DNA from: Tamarix chinensis
Taxonomy: Eukaryota > Streptophyta > Magnoliopsida > Caryophyllales > Tamaricaceae
DNA: 64,000 nucleotides
Direction: 5' to 3'
Assembly (NCBI GenBank): GCA_030549775.1
Contig: CM060174.1
Span: forward strand, 20,386,693-20,450,692
Shown piece by piece: positions 9,538 through 21,357 of this stretch. The notes under the pieces were generated by a model that had not been told where the DNA came from, made no database searches, and saw only the letters and a program-made list of their open reading frames with translations. The translations under genes were made by a program, and so were the position numbers. The stretch's first letter is position 1. Every line of letters starts with the position of its first letter.

Positions 9538-11849
9538 TGATCATGATGATGAATAATAGCTGCAGTAATAATATTATTGGTGGCGACAAGCTGCGGGGTG
9601 AAGGAGATCTGAAAAACAGTAATACTAGTGGGAGTCACAAGAAGATGAGGAAACATAGATACGCGTTCCAAACAAGGAGTCAAGTTGATATACTCGATGA
9701 TGGATATAGGTGGAGGAAATATGGTCAAAAGGCTGTCAAGAACAATAAATTCCCAAGGTATATTTATATATATTTCTTACTATGACTTCTATATATTTCT
9801 TACAGTTTTCTCTTCTTCTTCTTCTTCTTCTTCTGCTTCTCCTTCTTCTTCTTCTTTTATTCTTCTAGCAATTTCAGTTAATTTTTTTTTATAAAAAAAA
9901 TAGTAGATATAGTAGCATAAAAAGTGAATATGATTTCGTGTGTTATATCTTTCACTATAGTGATTCAGTATGCTAATTTAATTAGAAGAAAAAATAAGCC
10001 CGGTGCAAGATTTGTACTATGAGCTTATCGGCCAGTAGAGAGGATTTTTTTAAACGAGCCACACGCGATATATGACATGATTAGGAACTTAAATCCGAAA
10101 ACTTAGAGCCAGATTCCATCTTATCCACTTAAAATTTTAATTTAATTGAAGCTTGGATGAGCATTGCATACCTTGTGGAAAGTAGCAGGAGTTTGGATTA
10201 AAAAAAATATATATTATAGCTAGCTAGAGTATAAATTAGGAAGAATTCAAAAGAAAAATCCTTCTACGTACTTACAAAAGCAAGAAGTACGAACTTATCA
10301 ATTAACCCGCATCGTTCTGGGTAAAACCAGCTGGTGTAGCTATTAATTTGTCAAAGTGCACATGAAATGACTTTCTTTCCATTGTCCGTAAGAATACGGC
10401 GGCCATATATATATATACACTACACACTAGCATGAAAAGTCACTAGGGATGCAATCTAGGTACAGAGGAACGAACCAGTGGACCATTTTAATAAGTGGTC
10501 CTCATCATGCAAATCCAGGGTTTGGACGTATATCTCTTGCCCTGGCCAGATATACCTCCAATTATGAAGGCTTTGAGAAGGAGGGGGGGGGGAACCTTCC
10601 TAGCTCATCTTGTTCAAATGCATAAGTAAAGTCATCTGACTCTAGAAAATCTTATAACAACTATGCTAGGGCTCTTTAAATAAATATTCATTTCAATTCA
10701 AAATAATACCTAAGATAGATTTTTAAAAATACAAAGATACATTTTTAAAAATAAGGTCATATGCATGCAACTTCTTCAAATAAAAAAGCTTATTACAAAA
10801 GATTTAGGGATATTGTGTGAGGGAGAGTCAAACCTAAACTTTTCTTAGCCTTTGAGTTTTAAACACTAAAACAACACGTCTTTTTAATCTATACCCTGTA
10901 TGTATAACTTGGTAAGAAAATATAATATAAGAAAATAGTGGGTAATCTTCAAAAAAAAAACAGAGAGAGATAGTTAAAAGTAGTGTAAATAATTGGAGAC
11001 AACAAGCTTATATAGACCATGGTTCCATGTAAACCATCGTCCATTTCTTGAAAAAACATCAGAACCATCTTTTTCTTTTTTATATATAATTTCCGTATCA
11101 AAACAACAGATACTTCCAATATATATATATATATATGTAAACTAACAGAAAGGATCGGTGAAGCCTAGTCGTCTTCATTATGTAATTATATGGTTCGGAT
11201 GTGTATCTCTCCAGATCGATTCTGGCCGGTCATGCCTCCAACTTAGCTGACCTTGAGAAAAAAATTGCTATAAAATAAAAGAATCCCCTCCTCATCGTTG
11301 TCATAACCAAAATAATTTCCCCGCCGCCAACTGATTTTATAGAGAAAAAAGAAATTGCTTATATATATATATATATATATATATTGCTTCGGTCAAAAAT
11401 ATAAGCAAGAAACTAGTCAATAATGTTAGACGTACCACTTCAGATATTCAAAGGCACATAACTCATGCCGTCATGCGTGTATCTTCGTTGAACGTACGTG
11501 AAGGTAGATTATTAATCCTTTATTTCCGGCTACTCCTATAAAATAATTATTTATTTTAATAAAAAAAACACTTATTAATCGAATATTTTTTAAAATTTAT
11601 AATTATTTTTAATAAATAATTTCAGATTCATTATTTTTTCTTCTGGTTTTGTATGCATTACGCAGAAGCTATTACAGGTGCACGTATCAAGGGTGTGGCG
11701 TGAAAAAGCAAGTTCAACGGCTATCGAAGGATGAAGCAGTGGTCGTCACTACCTATGAAGGCGTTCACTCTCACCCCATCGAGAAATCCACCGACAACTT
11801 CGAACACATCTTAAGTCGGATGCAGATTTACCCTTCCTATCCTCTGTAA
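9258..11849 (+). CDS. WRKY: WRKY transcription factor, group IIc (WRKY75/45/24-like), two exons
   Basis: DNA-binding transcription factor expected to act in the nucleus on W-box (TTGAC) promoters. Exons 9258-9757 and 11666-11849 join to 227 codons. The donor is AAG|GTATAT and the acceptor ACGCAG|AAG; the intron splits the Arg codon just before SYYRC, the usual intron site of WRKY domains outside groups I-N and IIa/b. The protein has a Ser-rich N-terminus, a run of ten Asn (residues about 83-92) from a coding AAT repeat, a basic HKKMRKHR nuclear-signal-like patch, WRKYGQK at 152-158, and a zinc finger C-x4-C-x23-H-x-H (C172, C177, H201, H203). The flank FQTRSQVDILDDGYRWRKYG and the tail IEKSTDNFEHILSRMQIY match the WRKY75/45/24/56 subgroup, whose members act in phosphate starvation, senescence and defence in Arabidopsis. 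It is longer than AtWRKY75 (145 residues), mostly at the N-terminus. An in-frame TAA at 9243 supports the chosen ATG. The gene appears intact. Confidence 0.93.
9505..9537 (+). repeat. AAT microsatellite within WRKY exon 1
   Basis: In-frame AAT repeat encoding polyasparagine, flanked by His/Asp-rich and Met-rich codons. Its length can vary between alleles without shifting the frame. Confidence 0.9.
9758..11665 (+). other. Intron of the WRKY gene, 1908 bp
   Basis: GT-AG intron. It contains a TTC/CTT run (9811-9860), AT microsatellites (about 10405-10420, 11119-11137, 11359-11384), a G run near 10580, and a diverged direct duplication (about 10513-10600 and 11192-11262). No coding sequence is recognised inside. 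It is long for this subgroup but shows no complete transposon. Confidence 0.85.
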
Positions 11850-11903
11850 TGCCTAAACGAAAGAATAAGAGGCGCCCGGGACCTTGACATTGATCACCAG
11901 ATT

Positions 11904-11923
11904 ATCTCTCTCTCTCTCTCTCC
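11904..11923. repeat. CT microsatellite in WRKY 3' UTR
   Basis: Run of about ten CT dinucleotides shortly after the stop codon. Confidence 0.85.
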
Positions 11924-11979
11924 CATATATGTAGATGTAGATGTAGGTACGCTCGGTTGAGTTCTTCCATAAAATGTAC

Positions 11980-11985
11980 AATAAA
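11980..11985 (+). terminator. Probable poly(A) signal of the WRKY gene
   Basis: AATAAA 131 bp after the stop codon, in an A-rich stretch with a second near-match immediately after. Confidence 0.5.
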
Positions 11986-11989
11986 AATA

Positions 11990-12879
11990 AAGTAAAAGGT
12001 ATATATATTTTCTTTCAAAAAAAAAAATTCCATATTTTGTCAGGGATAGACTCCAAATACTCGGCCAGAAAAAAAACGATCAAATATGCAGATTGTTTAG
12101 GCTTTTAATGCATAATTTCAATATATCTTCTCAAATTTACTCTGTCTTCTCCAACAATTAATGATCTTTATCGCTAGATATTTTTAATCCTTTCGGCAAT
12201 AATTATCTTCTTTAAATAAGAGTAAATAAGTGAATGTGTATCATTCATCATAGTTAGAACGACTTATATTTTGATTAAAGTTTCCTTTTGTTTTTTTTTT
12301 CCATCGCAATTTGTTAAGCAAACCAAACCCCAGAATTTGTCTTCCCTACCAAACTTTCCAAAAGCCAAATAAAGCATAAAGATCAATATACTTCCATCCT
12401 GTTTACATGGAATAAGTACGAATAAATAGTATTTTAGTGTAATATCATAGCACATATGATGACTTTTCATTTTTCCAGATCATCTTAATTATGTATATCA
12501 GTACATGGTAAAATAATCAATCAAAATTATCCGTAAACCGCTTTGTTATGCGTTATAACATAGTCCATCACTTAATAGTACCCCTAGCCTGGCGAAGATA
12601 CCAAAATATAAAGGATCCCCTGGCTCTGCCAATTGGGCTCTACTTCACGCAACAACATCTGCCAATTGGACTCGATTAAAATGTCATAGCTTACATCAGC
12701 CGAACCTTCTGGAGCAAAAGAATCCCCACATCCAATAACTCTCACAAAAAGATATCTGACAGGAATTTGGCTAAAATAAATCGGCTATAAAATATTTGCC
12801 AAAAATCATTTCATAGAAATTACCACCTTCATGTAGTTCGTCCATATTTTATTAAGGGACTTGACTAAGATGCCAAAGG
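11990..12879. other. Intergenic region, nothing recognised
   Basis: AT-rich, with a moderately GC-richer patch at 12570-12750. Only short chance open frames are present on either strand and none resembles a protein family I know. Confidence 0.6.
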
Positions 12880-14070
12880 CCTAAGGCTCAAGTGAGGCTC
12901 TAGTCTACGATTTGTTGAACTCTTATCAAATTTTAGAAAGGATCATATTATTTAGAGCACTTTTAAGTAAAGCTAATAAAAATTAACAGGATGTATTCTT
13001 TCGGTCCCAACGTGATATATAACAACAAAATTATTAATTCAATCCGAATATAATTAATCTGACTCAACTCAAACTCAACCTATGACCCGACTCTAACCTA
13101 AAACCCAATCACAATGTGACTTAACAAGACCAAATTAAATATTAACTAGTTACGATAAATAAATAAAAAATACACATATTTTATTATTTATTTAAAGCTT
13201 TTAATATATAAAAAATTTTTGAAAAAAAAAAGTTTGCTTATTTTTTCTTAATTTTACTATAGCCATATTTGTTCATCAATGATATTATAATTTTATCGAT
13301 ATTTTTGTATAAAAACACAACATTAAAAATCTATAGTAATAAATAAGTAGTGGTAAATATCACATTTATAATTACATGCCTATATGAATTCAAACTTAAC
13401 GTTTTCTTATGAGGTTAATGATTTGGATTAATTTTTGCAGTTAATGTCCGATTTTACCCGAACTTAAAGTAATCTGATATGGGATAAGCTCGATTCTAAC
13501 CCAACCCGACCTATCAAAATCCGTGATCCGTCAAGTTAAATTGAACTCCAAATCACTCGAGCACAAGCTAACTTAGCCCAAATCCAACATGCCTGACCCG
13601 TCAAGTAAACCTGAAGTAGCCTAAATCTGAACTAGTTCAACCCGAACTCAACTCAACCTGGCCGAGTAACCTGATACAAGCCATTCTATAATGATTTGAA
13701 TCCCACCCGAACAATAAAATAACTTAAAGCAGCATAGACCCAAAATGAATTGGCTCAACCCACAATTGACTCACAAAGAGAAATAATTAGCAACCAATCC
13801 GACCCGATGATGACCCAACCCGCTACAACCCAAATCGAACACGACTCTATTGCCACCTCTACTTTTAAGCCTCCTCAAGCTCATTAGTGGCTCTCGAGTT
13901 TTTTACATATATTCTCTCACATTTAAAAAAAAAAAGAGGATATTATTTTGAACACTTATAAGCCTTATGAATCTCATTAAAGGCTCTTAGATTTCTCAGA
14001 CTCCCTCTAATTATCAATAAGATACTATTTGAAATGCTCTTAAACATCCTCTAATTCATTAAAGGCTCTT
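12880..14070. repeat. Degenerate ~95-bp tandem units split by a hAT-like element
   Basis: Units carry the word TCATTAAAGGCTCTTAGATT or a variant, followed about 70 bp later by a word like TATTTGAAATGCTCTTAAAC. One unit lies at 12880-12967 and about two and a half at 13862-14070. The hAT-like element at 12968-13861 sits between them. Confidence 0.5.
12968..13861. mobile_element. hAT-like non-autonomous element (MITE), 894 bp
   Basis: Flanked by an 8-bp direct duplication CTTTTAAG (12960-12967 and 13862-13869). The right end reads TATTGCCACCTCTA, a terminus familiar from plant hAT MITEs (TAGAGGTGGCAAT inward); the left end TAAAGCTAATAAAA is a decayed match. The right half is built of short repeated ACCCGAACTCAACC-type words. 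There is no coding capacity. The duplication and right terminus support hAT; the weak left terminus lowers certainty. Confidence 0.55.
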
Positions 14071-16093
14071 TGTAATACCCAAATTTTTTAAAAGTGGGAG
14101 AATACATGAAAGTAAGCACGTATAATTGTCACATTAAGTATAATTCTAATACATACCTTTCTTATACCAAATATGTGGCTAAAATACTTATGATTATGAA
14201 AATGAAACAATGGAAATAGATTAAAACAACATAAGACTTTAACGTATGTGAAAAGAATGAAGTATGGAGATTTACTATAAGATAATATGTTAAAAAAGAT
14301 AAGAAGGAAAGAGAAAGAATAGGGACAAAGAGTCCAAAAGATATATTCAAACCATTAGGAGTACATGATATGTGTCTGTTAGGAGCACTAGAGTTACACG
14401 ACATATGCCCACCTTAGATAACTATAAATATATTTCCACAACCCTAGCTAAATCACTCCTATTTGAACATAAGGTTAAGGTTAAGGTTAATAGGATCATC
14501 ATTAAAAATATGTGACATAACATCTTCAAAAGTGTAGTATCAATACATAGCTTATGTTGAGTAACATAACTATCCTAAAGAGATAACATTATGCATGTAA
14601 GGCCAACATATGTTTAAATCCATAAAGCATGAGATAAAACAATGATAATTATGGATCACATGGAAGAACAATGGTGCAGATGAGAACTAAGCATCATGTA
14701 TAGTGTAATGAAATAAGAAGAATACAATAAAATGAGAACCATTGATTATTATATTCCATTCTCATGATGCCATCAATCTAATTAATGTTTATAACCAACT
14801 TAAGAATAGAGACTCAATTAAAACTATAACAACTAATCTAGTACACAAATAATACTAGCCCTAGCTAGTCCACCTAGGAACCTAGCCAGGCAAAAAATAA
14901 CATTAATTGGATACTTAATCACTGAAGTATGCATACCTCTTATAGGGTCCAAAATATTGAGATAATTAGAGTAGAAGATGACCTCTCTTGACCTAGTAAG
15001 GCTCTTGGGATCACTAATGAGGAAAACATCGGAATGGTACTAAGTCGTACCAAACCTTATTTAGATAGCTACCTTGAGTGATACAAGTTCCAACTCAAGA
15101 TTTTTCACTTTAAGTAATTAATATTTTATTGAAGGATTTAGTGACACAAACATTAATTCCACCATATAATACATATCCATTCTATTGCTAAGATTTATTA
15201 TTTAGATGCACTTATCCCACAAGGGGTAAAGGCCCAACACTAAAATGATGCATAAAGGCCTAACTCAACCCAAGTGACATAAAAGCCTAACTAATTACAT
15301 GCGGGAAAAAAAAGGCCCAAGTCCCTTACCATATATACCCATTCTAATGTATATTTCCAAGTCCATTAGTTCTAATTGTAAAAAGAGAAGGGTCAAAAAG
15401 CAATGCAAAAATCAACAACCAACAAAAGTTAACAAGTGATGAAAGGCAATAGTTCACTAAAGGTAAACTATTGGTCTCAAGTTGATCAAATGCTAAGGCC
15501 CATAGAGAATGATTGGACTAGTTAACACATAGAATGACCATAAATCTCTTAAGGTTACAAATCACATTATTAATCCCTAAAGTGTTATATGTATTGTTAA
15601 TGGTGATAGAGAGTCCATAGTCAACCAATTATTAGACTCAAAAAAATGTTAAATATTGATAATGGGTCCTTCAATTTTTAACTTTATCAAATACCTAAAA
15701 TACCATTATTATACTAAATTACTTATTTAAGACTATAACCTTAGATTCATCACCATAACTTAACCCCCAACCATCAAATTATCAAACTTAATTTATTCTA
15801 TTCATAAATTACTCATACCAAACCCAAATTTTCAAATTTTAAGTGAAAAGACTATAATTTCCTTAATCACTCTTAAATGCCTTACTCCTAAAAACATAAT
15901 TAATTATAGATCACTCCAAGCCTTATCAAATTACATATCAAATTTTAACTATAAGGGGTCAATGGATACAATGGTCAACCTAGATTTCCCAAATCTCACT
16001 ATACTAACCATTTTTCACCAAGTCAAAACTAGTTACTCATTAACCCTAATCCATTTTTAAAATCTAATTTAACCTAAAATTATACACAAGTTA
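14071..16093 (-). mobile_element. Long-LTR family copy L2, 3' end portion
   Basis: Starts TGTAATACCC after CTCTT and carries a diverged family palindrome (about 14540-14568) and the CACTTTAAGTAATTAATATT word near 15108 that follows the hairpin arrays in other copies. It is interrupted at 16094 by another family end. The far end with its CTCTT duplication was not found, so the copy is truncated or too decayed. Orientation is taken from other copies. Confidence 0.55.
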
Positions 16094-17280
16094 TATATCA
16101 CCCCAATTTTTACTACTTAAAAATTTTATATAAGTGGAAGCATAATCACAAAAATATCAAGTGTTTCCATTTTCACCTAGCATGAATTTGGTCTCCTTAC
16201 CTTCCTCATACCAAGTGTTAAAGCTAAAGTAATTCAAATCAAGACAAAAAGCATCAAAAAGAATATAGAATAATATAGATAAAGGTTTATAGATAATATA
16301 ACCTTCGTACAACAACACGAATGAAAATATAATAGGATCATAAATGACCAAAAGAAAAAAGGAACAAAATAACACCTCAAGGTGCAACATTGGCTTATAA
16401 CTATACTCATCCCAATCACATGCCATAATATAAGTTATACACATGACAAAATTGGACATTAGAGGTGTTATATAAACCATAGTATATTACACACATTCTC
16501 ATCTAAAAAAATGATAATCCTTCCATTATTCTAACCCTCAAGATACTACTCCTCAAAATTCTTCAACCACTACATATTGCATATGTTCTCATATGAAAAG
16601 TGATAGTATCAGTATGACTTCTCTTGTACTGAGTAAATCACAATGCCTCCTAAGAAGTAGCATGATCACATTAGAAGTAATCATTATAAGAGAGAAATTG
16701 TGGATTGGGTACATAATAACATATGATAACAACTATTAAAGATAATCATGATCTCATAGCTTAGTTTATGATGATAAATGACCATACCCAAAAAGGGTCA
16801 AAACACGATAAGATTCTAATATGAATCAACAATACAAAGGAAAACCTTGATTTAATATATTTAGGAAGAAATTTGGTACTTCATCCAATACAATTTCAAC
16901 TCCATTCAATTATTACTTCTTGAGAGGAATAAAATCCACAAACCCAAATCAAAGATTGTTAGGGATAAATCTAAAACCAACAAATCAAACCACTAACTTT
17001 CCTACATCGTCTTAAAAAGGTCATAAAACCTAAGATGTGTATACACAACCTTTGCACTCAAGTCCTTAAGTATTTCACTTTAAGTGGTTAGTATTTTATT
17101 CAAGTGAAAAAATTATTATTCCTCAAAGGATACTAAAATCCAACACAATAAGCTTATAAAATGGAACCCAAACAACTGAGGATCTCATGGGTTAATGCCA
17201 TCACAACCTAATATTAGGTATCATGCCATAGCCCAAATACTTAACCAACAAAATAAGCTTACAATCAAAGCAACCCACAT
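16094..17280 (-). mobile_element. Long-LTR family copy L3, truncated
   Basis: Starts TATATCACCCC, a decayed form of TGTAACACCCC, followed by the related ACTACTTAAAAATTTTATAT region. The palindrome-equivalent is near 16605-16635 (TCAGTATGA...GTACTGAG), and the CACTTTAAGTGGTTAGTATT landmark is near 17080. Its other end is not identifiable. It is probably inserted in or joined to L2. Confidence 0.5.
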
Positions 17281-17540
17281 AATTTAGTTTGATGCTGCAT
17301 CATCTCCATCTCATTCTTCTCAAGTTGAAGGTCAAGAGTTAGCATATATGGAGGTAGTATCAACTATTTTGAAAAATCTTAAACACCTTCATAATCATGC
17401 TAATAATATTTCATTAAGTGATTCTTGCAGGTATTACATATGTTTGCAATAAGAGGACTTCGCCAATGACATCTAATATGCAACACTATAACAATACAAA
17501 AGTTACAAAGTTACATGAGAGACAAAGGTACATGTTGTGG
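17281..17540 (+). pseudogene. Coding-like segment of unknown family, also at 62895-63145
   Basis: About 60 codons read openly on the plus strand around 17290-17450, including the words SPSHSSQVEGQ and KNLKHLHN, then stops. The same sequence occurs on the minus strand at 62895-63145 with clear similarity at both DNA and protein level. That points to a decayed dispersed element gene, not chance. I do not recognise the protein. Confidence 0.5.
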
Positions 17541-17574
17541 CCATAGCTAGCACACAATTTAAACTCTCTTGTTA

Positions 17575-18935
17575 ACAATTATAGTACTGGTAAATAAGGG
17601 TATTATTTTTTATCAGGGATTGAGAGAGATCGCCTATATTTAACTAGCTCAAAAATAATAAAAATAAAAACTCTAAATCACACAAAATAAATAAATTATA
17701 AAAACACTAATGGGGGTTTTCAAAATAGAAAATAATAAAAAGAATAGAGAAAATAAAAATAATAATAAGAATAATGAATAACCACAAATATGATAAATAT
17801 GCTAGGGAAATCAAAATCCGCCACTATATTAGGTCAAAATATAATAATAATAATTTCTATGTCAATATTTAATCATGAGAAAGATATTGGCCAAGTTGCA
17901 AACCAAAATTAGGTCTATACACCTTATATTACTTTTCTAACACAATTAATACGATAAAGCGCCAATATTAATTCTATTACATACTAGTCGTATAATAGCA
18001 ATAAACGACTCCGATATTTAACTAGATTTGATGTATTAAGTATAATTGGAAGTGATTTCAATCTAAGTACCCAAACTAGTATAATAAACATGTCTATTTG
18101 TATTTCCCTTCTTGACATACACGTATCTAAACGTTTTACTACTTTGATTAGAATCACAAAACTATTAGGTGAATTGTTATCTAACCTAGCTGCAATTTAT
18201 ACATATAAATTTTATCATATTTATATGGTCACCTAGTAGGCAAATAATCCTACATACTGTCACTATGAGAAACCAAAATAAGGCATACACCATATAACTT
18301 ATATTTGATAGAATCATATATATAAATGATAGCAATTAAAATAGAATTAAAGAAAAATCTCATGAAACAAAGAAAAAGATAATATCATATCTCAAACCAT
18401 AATCTAGGGTTTCAGTATATTCCCCAACAATAAATAATTAGCTAGTCATAATGATCAAATTAATTACATAAAAATATATATTAAAAATATAAATAAAAAA
18501 TAGAGAAATAAATAATCAGAATTAATTATGGATGAAAGATCAAAATTTTATTTAAATGAAAGTTTAATAAATTTCATCTGAAATAAATTTTTTAAGTAAA
18601 TGTTTCTCTCTTTCTTCTTATCCTCTCGTTCGGCTTTGATTTCTGTGCAATTTTTTTCTTCTTTCATTTCTTCAGCACAAGCTACTGATGTGTTGCTTGT
18701 CTTTTTTTTTTCCTCTTTCCTCTTGTGTCACCTGACCTATTCCTTATATTTTTTGTTACTGCCCTAACTTTTTTCTCTTTTTGCGCTCTTCTGCCAGCTC
18801 GTTCTTCCCTCTCTATTTTGTCTTCTTCTTGCTTTTCGTCTCCTTCCTCTGAGGTAATTTTTTTATATTCTGTGTGCCTCCCTATCACACTGATTCTTTG
18901 CTTTCCTCCTCTAACTTCTACTCTTTAGCCCCTAT
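17575..18935 (-). mobile_element. Probable Tat/Athila-type LTR, left part (split by chromovirus)
   Basis: AT-rich non-coding DNA followed by a T/C-rich part (18590-18930). It is separated from its continuation at 24362-24835 by the 5.4-kb element at 18936-24361. Together they would form a minus-strand LTR starting TGTTGATAAG at 24835. The left end of this LTR is uncertain. Confidence 0.35.
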
Positions 18936-19532
18936 TGTCACGTATAGACTTATTAACAAGTCTAGCTACATGTGGCCTTAGTCTTTTCTCACTCCTTAAG
19001 AGACTAAGTTAGCCTTCCTCCTTAAGTGTACTCAACACTTAGGCAAGGGATGCCTCTTAGACCACCACACCGAACTGCTCACAAGAGAACTCAAGAAAGA
19101 ACTTTTAGAAAGAGAAAGGGAGATTATATTATAAAGAGAGAAGCTCTAAATATAACTCGTGTTGGATGATCCTCAAATGCTTCTACCCCCCTCAATTTAT
19201 AGGAGAAGATTTACCCATTCCCCTCCCCCAAGAAGATTCTCGATATGGGCCTAATGGATCTCTCTAGAATGACCCACTAGGTCTATTAGGGTTTCTAGAA
19301 TAGTCTATTAGGGTTTCTAGAGTCTCCTTTAGGGCTTCTAGAATTATCCATACTTATCTATACAAGTGGAGAAGGGTCTAGAGACATCCCCCTCTAAAAC
19401 CTTCAAGAATTATTTAAGAGAGTGTAGAACCCTATACATCTCTCCATACTTATCTAGACTATACAAGGATATTCTAGACTATTTCAGAAACGATGGAACC
19501 TCAATGCAGGCTTTTTGATGTAGCCTGTAACA
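18936..19532 (-). repeat. 3' LTR of the chromovirus, 597 bp
   Basis: Starts TGTCACG and ends TGTAACA on the plus strand, and is paired with 23799-24361. It is 34 bp longer than its partner, mainly through small indels such as an additional GAACTCAAGAAA stretch and an additional copy of the TATTAGGGTTTCTAGA word. Confidence 0.93.
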
Positions 19533-19544
19533 GTCTCCCCCACC
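19533..19544 (-). promoter_or_regulatory. Polypurine tract of the chromovirus
   Basis: GGTGGGGGAGAC on the minus strand, immediately before the 3' LTR. This is the expected primer for plus-strand DNA synthesis. Confidence 0.75.
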
Positions 19545-19616
19545 GAAGTCATCATCATCCTCGACGATGATGGAAAATAGATACCTCTAGATAGCCTTTT
19601 GAAATTGCCACAAATT

Positions 19617-19823
19617 TTAGACCTTTTCCCAACTATTATGACTCTCAGGTAACCCCTTCCATCTGATGAGATACTCTTTATAATTCAGCATCCCCATTCT
19701 TTTGATGACTTGGTCGTCTAAAATCTCGTCAACCTCGTGATTGAAGGAAGTCACATTCGCGGGAGGAGCATGCCTGGACTCCTTTTGTGATGGGTCTTCC
19801 ATGTCTTCATGATACGGCTTCAA
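19617..19823 (-). pseudogene. Chromodomain at the C-terminus of the chromovirus integrase
   Basis: The open piece ends with VDEILDDQVIKR...YLIRWKGLPESHNSWE, the chromodomain core with its conserved YLIRWKG and W-E residues. Such domains in chromovirus integrases are thought to steer insertion toward particular chromatin. It is preceded in frame by an EDP-rich linker. The domain itself has no stop, unlike the rest of the integrase. Confidence 0.88.
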
Positions 19824-20785
19824 TAAGCTAACGTGGAAGACTATTGGATGGCAGATCCAACTGATAAGATACCTTTCCCACCTTCTTTAGAATAGGATAG
19901 GGACCTTCATACCTCCTCACCAAGCCTTTGTGCAATTGACGGTAGGCCTTGAGCACCTATAGGGACAACTTTACCATCACAAGTCTCCTTCCTTGAATTC
20001 CAGAGGTCTATGATCTTTTTCGGCCCACTTCTTTATCTTTCTTGAGGCCTTCTCCAAATGTGCCTTGCCTAGGTGAAGTTGTTCCTGCCATCCTTACACG
20101 AAAGTGTGCGTTGTATGACTACTCCCTTTGTAGCCCCTTGATACGGTGTGCGGGGTGAGGGGTTGGTTCCCCATGACCAACTCAAATGCGTTGTGCCCTT
20201 AGACTTGCTTCTCTAGCTAAATCAATTGACCACCACCATGATGGATCCATATCCTTTAGACGTTGGGAGTGCGGAGATGAAGTTCATCGAGACACTCTCC
20301 CAAGGTCTTTTAAGAATGATTAAGGGCTCCAAAAACCCTACAGGACATCTCTGCTCTTTTTTATCTTGTTGGCACACAAGACAAGTCCTCACATAGCCTT
20401 CCACATCATCTCGCATCTATGGCCAATAGTAAGCATCTTCAATAAGTGCGAGAGTGCGCCTCATACCTGGGTGTCCAACCCATTTAGAATTGTGGTATTC
20501 TTCCATCAATTCCCTTCTCACGTTTCCCCATCTAGCATTGTAGAGTCGATTCCCCACGGTGTCGAGTGCATCATCTTGTTCCCAAAATCTCCAAGTCTTC
20601 CCCTCCTTTACCATCTCCAGCAAACTCTTAGCAAAGGGATCATGAGACATCCCTTCTTTGACTCGATCCAGGATGTTCCCTATAGGTCCACTCATGCTAG
20701 CAAGCAGAGCTTTCCGACTTAGCGCATCCGCCACCACATTGACACTTCTTGGCTTATACTCCATCTTGTAATCAAATTTAGCCAA
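19824..20785 (-). pseudogene. Integrase of the chromovirus, most of catalytic core deleted
   Basis: Reads from VVADALSRK (end of RNase H) through the zinc-binding segment with HPGMRRTLALIEDAYYWP and CLVCQQDK (H-H-C-C pattern) into the first part of the core, PWESVSMNFISALP, where the first catalytic Asp is Asn. The core stops at 20222. The following sequence resumes with AFELVMGNQPLTPH-type C-terminal core residues, so the segment containing the second and third catalytic residues is missing. The C-terminal region before the chromodomain (about 19830-20200) has several stops and frameshifts. Confidence 0.85.
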
Positions 20786-20799
20786 GAAATCTTGCCAAC

Positions 20800-21357
20800 G
20801 AGCCTGCTTGGACTCAACTTCTTTTGATTTTGGAAGTATCTTGTTGCAACATTATCAGTCTTGATCAAGAAATTACTCCACAATAATTAATACCTCCATA
20901 CCCGTAAGCAATGGATGATAGCCATCATATCCTTATCATGCACAAGATACTGCCTCTTAGTATCATTCAGCTTACGACTCTCAAAGGCAATTGGATGCCT
21001 CTCTTGCATCAGCACCCCTCCAATGGCAAAATTGGAGGCATCTATATGAACTTCAAACTCTTTTGAGTAGTCGGGCAATCGGAGGGCCGGCTTCTCCATC
21101 ACGACCCTTTTAAGCTCTTCAAAAGCCTGCACACAAATCTCATCCCAAATCCATGGGACCATCTTCTTTAAGCAATTGGTGAGAGGTATAGCTCTTCCTG
21201 AGTACCCTGAGATGAACTTGCGATTGTAGTTGATCAGCCCAAGGAAACTCCAAAGCTCTAACACATTCTTCGGGGCTTCCCATTCTTGGATAGCTCGGAC
21301 CTTGGTTGGGTCCATCCCAATCTTCCTGTCTTTGATATGATGGCCTAAGAACTTCAC
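20800..21357 (-). pseudogene. RT thumb/connection and RNase H of the chromovirus
   Basis: Starts MKFLGHHI..., continues through the RT-RNase H connection (LGLINYNRKFISGYS) and into RNase H with HIDASNFAIGGVLMQ, where the Asp is the first catalytic residue, and HDKDMMAIIHCLRVWR near the end, which holds a later conserved acidic/His region. The frame is open for 156 codons and then breaks. Confidence 0.85.

Noticed and set aside
14471..14491. Telomere-like GGTTAA triplet repeat
   Set aside because: Three units only, in the decayed L2 LTR, with the wrong unit sequence for a plant telomere.
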